Assembly (NCBI GenBank): GCA_002682825.1 | Contig: NOKP01000002.1 | Location: 997,132 to 1,061,131, forward strand | Origin: Neonectria sp. B-13 | Lineage: Eukaryota; Ascomycota; Sordariomycetes; Hypocreales; Nectriaceae | DNA length: 64,000 bases | Reading direction: 5' to 3' | Shown here: positions 56,832-64,000 of the stretch, piece after piece | How positions within the stretch are numbered: position 1 is the stretch's first letter | Layout: every line of letters starts with the position of its first letter | Notes under the pieces: generated by a model | Databases searched by the model: none | What the model was told of the DNA's origin: nothing | Seen by the model: the letters and a program-made list of their open reading frames with translations, nothing else | Program-made: the position numbers and the translations under genes

Positions 56832-59800
56832 CATTGGCGAGTAAGAAGCGTTGACATGCCCGCTTAAGGCTAGACCGACCACTCGATTCCTTTGGGATGC
56901 TGTGGGATGAGATCGGGCACGCATCGGAGAATTGGCATGCTTAAAGGCCGCCCCCTCGATTGGGTCCACACCATCGGCGGCAGCGACCCCTGTCAATGAC
57001 ACCCTGACGTCTCCCTTCTGTTATTTTGTTTTGATTTGGGTTTTGGAAGCTGGCAGTACTCCAGTCCTTTTCAGTCGGCGCAGTCCTGCTCACGTCATAC
57101 CGTCTGCACAATGTTGGCTTCATTTCCGATTCCATGGATCGATCTCCATCACCAAAAGCCACCATGGGGTTGGGCTCACTGACTCACCGTTTGACTAAAA
57201 GTTCAAATTCACCATCGCCACAACCTTGTTACAGATACAATTAGCCAGAGGTTAGACTAGAGGGAGCTCTCAGTGTCCCTGTTTGCCCCCTACCTATCTA
57301 GCACCTCAAAGCCCAGACCAGGGGTCATAGGGGTCCCTCCAGGCTCCGCTCGGTCTCGTATGCGACCGCAGACTGGTGATGCGTAGACCCAGGCTTGCTA
57401 CCAATGAAATTTTAACCCTTCTGAGATATCTCCGGGGCATGGATGGAACGTAGTCTCGATCCACCCATAATTGCGGCTGCCAGCTCCCTCGCTCGGCTTG
57501 ACCGACGTATTCCAGGGAGCTCAGGTTGGGTCAAAAGTTGCACCGCACGAATACAAATAAAGAGATACTGGTCTTCAGCTAAAGCGCATCGCTAATGGAG
57601 TCGACCAGAGGCTCAAAATTGATGTTCGCGACGCTTAATAAATGCACCAAACACTCAAAGCAATCGATCCCGAACATGGCGTTTCCCTGCCGGTCCGTTC
57701 CATGCCTTCTCCGGTCCGATAGCGGACTGATGAAAAGTGGGGCTGCCGTCGGCCATGTAGCTTGGCCTTGGCAGACCCTTACTTCTTACCTACTAGTACT
57801 CCGTAGTATATTTCAAAATAACTCTATTTTATCGAATCTCTTATGCAAGTGGCGTTACAAGGGTGAATCTCTTCAAATATGCCAGCCACAGAGTCGGAGA
57901 GCGCTTTAAGTGACTTTCTTCGTTGTGTCCCAAAACGCGATCGTTAGTATTTCAAATGCTGCAGAAAACATCATCAAACCGTGAACCTATCATTATTATT
58001 TTTCAACAATTTCTCTAATACAGTAGATTACCTATTTCGCTAACACACCAAGCTCTTTGTTGTTGACAGTAAGTAACGTAGAGCTTTTCGAGTTCTCGTT
58101 TCGTCTACAAATGGAGGCAAACTACCCTGTAACTCCGGCCAAAGCACTCCATATCCACACGTGTCGTTATGCTGACGGATCCTGTAGTCTGTTATTTGTC
58201 ATTTTCTCTCACACAAGAAATGACCAGTTCAAAGAGACATTTCAATGACCAGGACGATGTACATACAGTGACTCGCTTGCGTCGAGCATTCCTCACTCGA
58301 TGTCGTCTTAACATTCAAAATTGTGAACCCGTTAACGAGTGCCGCTTCACAAAAAGGGCGTAGCCTCAACCAGAACGCAAGTACGGGATGTCCAAAGCCA
58401 AGGACGATTTATAACGACACCGGTTTAGTTGTTGCTTGTTACTCTGCAGCGAAAGCTGCGCTGGAGTTCTTGAGGTGATCTAGATCTTTCGGCTGAAAAC
58501 CAGAAACTTGCGATGCCAATTTCGAAGTGATTCATACGCTTTTTACGTGTGTCATCTAAGAGGGCAGTGATCATAAAGTAGTGACAGCTATTAGATATTA
58601 CTTCCCGCTATGTTTTCCGCGGTAGTCTATTCCGTGCTGTGGCATAGGCTCTAGGCCGGTCTAGTACCTGGAGTCACTCCACCAAGGCCTAGGGATGGGG
58701 CACTTATCTGTCAAGGGAGGGAACTAGAGACTAATGTAGCATTCCTGGAGTTTTTGAGGTGAATCTCGTCCCAGCACCATTGCAATCGGAGTTTCTGTCA
58801 ATTTTTCTGTTTTCAATGCTGGTGCTCTGCCCTGTTGTCACATTTAAGTCCACTGAGTGCAGCTGAGCTCTTAAATTGCGATCTTGCACATGCCACCCGG
58901 CCATGTTTGTAAACAAACAAGCTGCGATGCGAGACAAAAGCGCAGTCACCAGGTTGTCAGCAGGGCCCATCCGGACGTTATTTCAGGGATGCACCTCGAG
59001 CTCCGCCGTCGCAGATATTCTATACTAGCAATTAAAAGAATCTTGAAGCTGCAGTCTTTCAAGGTAATTAGGAAGCCGCCAGCGAGTTCACAAGAGTCTC
59101 TGAGGTAGTTACTGCATTGTTTGCGTAAGCGAACACTAGAAGCGCAGGCGATTCGAGACCTCGTCGCCAACGAGAGTGTTTGGATACTGACGATTGAACA
59201 TACACATCTTAATGCTACGAAACAGTTAGTCGTTTGGTTTAAATGAATCTGCGGGGGCGGTATTGCTGGTACAACCAACTCCGATCCGAACTGGGTGGAG
59301 GGTATTTAGGCTAACAGTGATCATCCGGCAAGTTCGTAGTAGCTTGGTGAATTGCCACGAGGTATTTTAAGCATGATAATAGGACATTAGGTACCTCAAT
59401 ACCTCGCCGTAGATGAAGGCGTCCCGACGCTGATAGATGTGCAAATATCCAGTGACACATCACCACCAGGCAATCCTTCAAAGCAGGCCTCGTTGTCCCC
59501 AAGTTTGACATAGGATGCCTATAGGTTTATCAAATCACGATGCATCTTTCAATCGGCCCGGATGGTTCTTATATGTCTCGCCGTTTTCCTCCATGCAAGT
59601 CTCACTGAGATGGATTCGAGCGCAATTGCATCCGTTGTCAGCGCCTATGCGGTGAAGATCTCGCAAATGCCATCCTCCCATAGTAACATCTACAGTAAAT
59701 TTCCATTACATATTCCCAATACAAAAATACTCACACGGGAGTTCCGTAATCCTCGCAGACAAATTTTCTGTCCACTACGACAAAGCAACCGAACGCCATC

Positions 59801-59954
59801 ATTGACTGAAACCAAAGTATCATTCACTGCAGGTTCCACGCCGGGACTGGTACCGATGAATCGATGATGGTCAAACTCACACTCTCGGTAGTCCGTCTCG
59901 AACATACAAAGGGAAAGGTTCACATCGAAGGAATGCCTGTCCGCTGCTTCTTGG

Positions 59955-60707
59955 GTGTGGCGACATATCTCCCTCCAAGGACCTGGTTTTCTTGATCAAA
60001 CTCAACCATGGAGACGGGTTTGGTGTTTAGTCTCAACCCTCAATGGACAGATGTTTTGTCCCAGAGAGTGGACAGCCTTGAGCCAAGGGGTCAGTCTCAC
60101 AGGTCACGGGTGCATCGCAACTCCAATATCCGTACATTCAGATCCGGAAGTCAGCTTCCCAGACTGCTCGACGCCCCGTCGTCATCCAATCTTCCAACGA
60201 TTCCCGGAGACACACTGTCCGGAACATAAGGTCCAATTACTGTCTCATTGGCCCACCACCCCCGGGGTGTTCAATCCCGGGTATTCAACCATACCAAGCA
60301 AAGGTTGTGAGACACTGCCCTTTCTTTTTCATATTCTTTCCCGTTTCTATCCAGGGACTGTGGCAATTGGTCTGGTCACATTGCTCACAACTGCTTTGGG
60401 CTCGCCGAATGCCTCGCCTCGACTGAGACACTGGGAAATGGAAACTTCTGCTGAAGTTCTCTACCACCTTTCAGACCAAGCCTACCCTTCTGACACCTTG
60501 ACTGCCGGCTCCGCGGCTTTAAATTCGGCTCGGGAGCGGATCCGAAGTCCGCCTCCCTTGACACTTCATCTCAACGTATCAACATGGTCTAGATCTTCGA
60601 CGCAGGAACTCGGTCGGGTCGTCGCGATGCAGTCAATTTCACCTGCCTCCAATTTTAGCTACGCAGTAGGACGACCGATGGTGTCTGAAGGCCTAGTTCT
60701 TGACTAA
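59955..60707 (+). other. Longest open frame of the gene-free region (250 codons), doubtful
   Basis: An ATG-to-stop frame of 250 codons with no recognised domain. A weak hydrophobic stretch (LFHILSRFYPGTVAIGLVTL) lies mid-protein. Composition is Ser/Pro/Thr-rich and irregular. A frame this long can occur by chance in 8.4 kb of ~50% GC DNA, so I list it only as a candidate. Confidence 0.12.
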
Positions 60708-63189
60708 GTTCACAGCCCTGTAACCACCACAACCAAGTCAAAACTTTGTAGACTGCCTAAGTAAAATATTTCAGGTTAATCCACGTACTATAGCGCGTGA
60801 CTGTTGAGCGTACTACTCACAGTCTTGCCGCTTCTGCAATGATACAACCCGATTTCGACTGGTCCATTTGCGAGCTGTCAAACCCGATACGGACGACTTC
60901 TCAGCCACAAACTCTACCCACGAGCTCCATAGAAGTCATATCATCAAGCCTAGGCGTCAAGGTTTCGGGCAAAACATGTTAGCCTGAACTAGACCAACTT
61001 GGTAAACGATCGTTTCTTCTTTCAGAACTCTGCATGAGTGGCAATGCTTCTCTACCTATGGGACGTCAACGGTTGTGAAATATCAGCTGAGCGCCTGAAC
61101 TCCCCGCACACTTCTACCTTTAATGCCAATGGCAATCAGCTGGACCACGGGATCAGCAAGAGCGCATTAGAGCAAAAGCATCAGGAGTGCTAAGAGCGAC
61201 AGACTCCCTATTCGACATTAAGAATCGCCCATCGCCCAAAGTGGTTCGGTCTTTGCTCGCGTCAACTCAAAATAAACTCATATTCGCTCAGTCTATTGAA
61301 CATTCCCGGAAGACAGACTTTCCGGCGTTGAGCTAGCACGTTTCTGGGAGAATTCATGGAAGAGGAGGGAGTGGGCTGATAACTACTCAGGGTCTCGATT
61401 CACCTGATAGTGGACGTCATCTACCTCCGCCAACATCGCCACGATCCCCCATCGCTCAAGATTTCTAGTACAGGTGAGCTCCAAGGTGGGAGTTGCCATT
61501 CGAAACTAGACTTTAAGTTTAGTCTTGTCTGCATTGTCCTCACCTTATGTGAAAGTTTGGCTAGTTTTGTGCATCTGTCCGAGTGGTTTCTATTTCTAGG
61601 TGCGAGCATTGTTCACTTCTTGAACCTCGATGGGGCAAGTTCCATCAGGTTTGGAGAATCTCGTGATTTCCCTGATAAACGTCCTTTATTTGAGTTTGGT
61701 ACAATGGGATATTACCCAACTTGCTCCCGATCGGGTAACGGGAGGTCAACAGATCATCTACTAATACTTTCGTTTCACATGATCGCGGATGTAAACTACG
61801 TAACTGGAATCGGTGGCGATCTCTCAAGGGCGTGAACCGTCGTTCGCTGGGTGAGTTGAAAAACTGAGGGTCCCAAGCAACACGGTAGCAATTCAGTAGC
61901 AATTCAAGGCCAAGACCAAGTGCCCAGCCTCAGGCACTTTATTAAGCTCCTACCTATGAAGTGCTGCTGACATTCGTCCGTATGAACCACTATAAAACCA
62001 GCATAATGGCGGCCATTACTATGTCCCAAGCCATCAGACATAGACATTAGTCACTAAATATTAGCAAATTGGGCCTCGAAGTTCCCTTTTCAAAATCTTA
62101 GAATATTACGACGAAGGTGGTTTACTATGGGTGTCTGCTGTGGTTTTGTTAACTCGGTTTTTGAGATTGCGAGCTGCGAAATGACAAGGAATATGTGCCT
62201 GACGGAGACAACAGGGGGAAACGCATGAGAGGCGTTTTCACTGTATTCTTACGGCAAAATGGAGCCTGACACAAACCAGTAAACCTGCTTATCCCAACTT
62301 ACCTCGAGAGAACCAAAACGTAGTTTTTGGATGGCTATAGTTTTTCCGTGGGCGGATCGTAGGGCATAGGGTAGGCAGCATCTATCGGGGGTAAGATACC
62401 AGCGCGCGTGGGAGCGGCGACGGAAATGAAAGCCAGCAGCAAGAAGCAAATGACTTGCAGTTATCAAGAAATGTGAAGCGGCAGAATAATAAAACAATAC
62501 CAGTCTTGATAATAAGCACTGTCTATTCATCGGGTAGATTGGAGGAGCCGTGCTAGCTCTTCAACCACACAACTTCGACCTGGATGCGAGTTTCAGTCAT
62601 GCTAGCAAGGATAGTCTGTATAACATCACCGATTATCGGACCTCTGAGAAGGTCTCTGGCAGTCTTCAAATCAGACTGACTGGTCTTCATCTCTGATTGA
62701 GCAAATTGGTTCGAATTAGAAAACCCACAAATCCCACTCTTTCCGTGCAACTCGTTGATGAGGAACCATCATCGCACGTCGTTAGCTTCCCGACCACAAA
62801 ACAGGTTAAATGAACACCCAATTCGGCGCGTAAACATCAATCGGGCGTCATTGTTACACATCCCTCGAGCTTGACAGGACAAGGAGACGCGCTGGGTTGC
62901 ACGAGACCTCTTGGCGGGGTTGTCATTCGCCGCGAACCAGCAGCACGGACAACTTCCCCGCATTGGAAGTCCATCTCAAAGTAGCCCAGCTCCGGATCTT
63001 CCGTAGGACTAGGATGCATGGACAGTAAGCAGGCATATGACCTCGCTCGGTTCCCCTCGCACCGCTTGTCACGATCCCCTCTTTCTCTTTTCACTTTCAC
63101 TTTCCCACAGACATCGTTTGGGCTAGAGCATGCATTTGTTGGTCGAAGAGGTCTGGATTATCGTCAGGTCCATCTATCTGCTTTATCAT

Positions 63190-63256
63190 CTAATCGTGTC
63201 TTGATCTTGAACCTGATCTGTGATCCCTGATCCCTGATCTTGGATCTTGATTCTCG
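63190..63256. repeat. Degenerate 7-bp GATC repeat (TGATCCC/TGATCTT)
   Basis: A run of TGATCTTG, TGATCTG, TGATCCC, TGATCCC, TGATCTT, GGATCTT, TGATTCT units, about 250 bases beyond the desaturase stop codon. It looks like a simple-sequence expansion in or near that gene's 3' flank. Confidence 0.5.
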
Positions 63257-63504
63257 TCGAGATTTTTCATCCATCCGTTTCACTCTGGCCTCTCCCTTCT
63301 CCTCTTTTTGTCCCCGTCCCCGCGGGATCCTGGCAGAAAGAACACATCGCATTGCATTCGCGATGGCGAGACCTTAGTCACTTGACCCGACCGATTCCCG
63401 CGACCAAACGGAACAATCAACGCTGAACAACACCTGCAAAATACCGTCCATTCCATTCATCGAGCTCATACGATTCGAGAGCATGGCCGTGCGATTTCTA
63501 AACC

Positions 63505-64000
63505 CTACTCGGCCTTCTCCAGAACGGCGGGCTTAGTGCCCAGGCCGTTGCGGTTGCGGAAGAAGAGAATGCCCTTGCCGGCACCCTCGGCCTCGGCGCT
63601 GGGCTCGACCCACTGGCACATGCGGGCGCTGGTGTACATGGCCCGGATGAAGCCAATGGGGCCGTCCTTGACGTCGGCGCGGTAGTGCTTGCCCATGACG
63701 GGGCGGATGGCGTCGGTGGCCTCGTCGGCGTTGTAGAAGGGAATGGAGCTGACATAGTGGTGCAGGACATGCGTCTCGATGATGCCGTGGAGCAGGTGTC
63801 GGCCGATGAAGCCCATCTCGCGATCGATGGTGGCAGCGGCGCCACGGACAAAGTTCCACTCGTCGCCGGTGTAGTGAGGCAGCGTGGGGTCAGTGTGTTG
63901 GAGGAAGGTGATGGCAACTAGATTGCACGGGTTAGTAAGTGCGGGACGCCCTCGGATTCTGATTGGAGACTTACCAAGCCAGTGGTTGACCCAGAGGTAG
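63505..64000 (-). CDS. Delta-12 (oleate) fatty acid desaturase, C-terminal exons (5' partial)
   Basis: Two exon parts are visible: 63975-64000 (continuing outside the window) and 63505-63917, ending at TAG 63505-63507. Spliced, they read LWVNHWL|VAITFLQHTDPTLPH and continue through WNFVRGAAATIDRE, GFIGRHLLHGIIETHVLHH and a tail rich in FFRNRNGLGTKP. HVLHH (plus coordinates 63757-63771) is the third histidine box that binds the di-iron centre of membrane desaturases. The conserved block around it is characteristic of fungal oleate desaturases, which make linoleate from oleoyl lipids in the ER membrane. The first two histidine boxes and most membrane helices lie outside the window. A delta-15/omega-3 paralogue is the main alternative. 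Confidence 0.9.
   Translation of the reverse strand, partial: YLWVNHWLGKSPIRIRGRPALTNPCNLVAITFLQHTDPTLPHYTGDEWNFVRGAAATIDREMGFIGRHLLHGIIETHVLHHYVSSIPFYNADEATDAIRPVMGKHYRADVKDGPIGFIRAMYTSARMCQWVEPSAEAEGAGKGILFFRNRNGLGTKPAVLEKAE
63918..63974 (-). other. Spliceosomal intron of the desaturase gene (57 nt)
   Basis: On the minus strand the donor GTAAGT starts at 63974, the branch site ACTAACC lies about 17 bases before the acceptor, and the acceptor ATCTAG ends at 63918. Splicing in phase 1 joins ...HWL and VAITF..., matching the conserved desaturase sequence. Confidence 0.92.

Larger units (their letters stand above)
55058..63504. other. 8.4-kb region without a supportable gene
   Basis: This stretch lies between the start of the giant gene and the 3' end of the desaturase. 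Open frames exist (for example plus-strand 55370-55987, 59955-60707 and 61410-61835) but none shows a signal peptide, domain, splice-compatible extension or recognisable similarity. Base composition is near balanced, without the strong AT bias of heavily RIP-mutated repeats, and I see no transposase, reverse transcriptase or long terminal repeats. It may hold the giant gene's upstream control region, non-coding transcripts or eroded sequence. Confidence 0.5.

Noticed and set aside
61570..61610. tRNA-like 'GTCCGAGTGGTTTC' resembling a Ser/Leu D-arm
   Set aside because: No matching acceptor stem, anticodon arm or T-arm could be found around it.
63498..63917. 139-codon frame overlapping the desaturase exon in another phase
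   Set aside because: The desaturase phase carries HVLHH and splices exactly to the upstream exon; this one is Ser/Pro/Ala low complexity.

Overview
The window is nuclear DNA of a filamentous ascomycete (Pezizomycotina). A Sordariomycete is plausible but cannot be fixed from sequence alone. Support comes from very short introns (64 and 57 nt) with GTGAGT/GTAAGT donors and CTAAT/CTAAC branch sites, the tail of a fungal NLR-type WD40 protein, a secreted DUF1996-family protein, and the 3' end of a fungal delta-12 fatty acid desaturase.

Layout: (i) 1-2086, plus strand: C-terminal WD40 propeller region of a larger gene cut by the window start. (ii) 3125-4124, plus strand: two-exon DUF1996 secreted protein. 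(iii) 55057 down to 4706, minus strand: one uninterrupted, apparently intronless reading frame of about 50.3 kb. It encodes a secreted, cysteine-repeat protein of nominally about 16,780 residues (about 16,730 after correcting an assembly duplication, plus an unsized gap). (iv) 55058-63504: an 8.4-kb stretch with no gene I can support. (v) 63505-64000, minus strand: last exons of a delta-12 (oleate) desaturase, running off the window end.

The giant frame is the notable object. It starts with a signal peptide, a possible Kex2 (RR) site and nine cysteine modules. A Gly/Asn/Asp/Ser-rich linker with a 13-residue tandem repeat follows. Then come roughly 650 small four-cysteine modules (C-x5-C-x5-C-x4-C) in three blocks that differ in linker. 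Block A has Thr/Pro/Ser linkers of about 22-25 residues per module. Block B has 'LPxxLPT'-type linkers and a clear four-module, ~300-nt higher-order repeat. Block C has almost no linker, about 20 residues per module. Six-cysteine variant modules sit at the A/B and B/C borders and at the C terminus.

The reading frame is broken only by two assembly defects: a 181-N gap (43487-43667), and a single N at 44057 flanked by an identical 159-bp copy on each side. Both are explained by unmerged contig ends in near-identical tandem repeats. The long open frames on the opposite strand and in other phases of this region are by-products of the repeat periodicity.

I see no evidence that the genes form a cluster or pathway. 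The NLR-like, DUF1996 and giant genes are consistent with accessory or surface/secreted biology. The desaturase is a housekeeping lipid gene.
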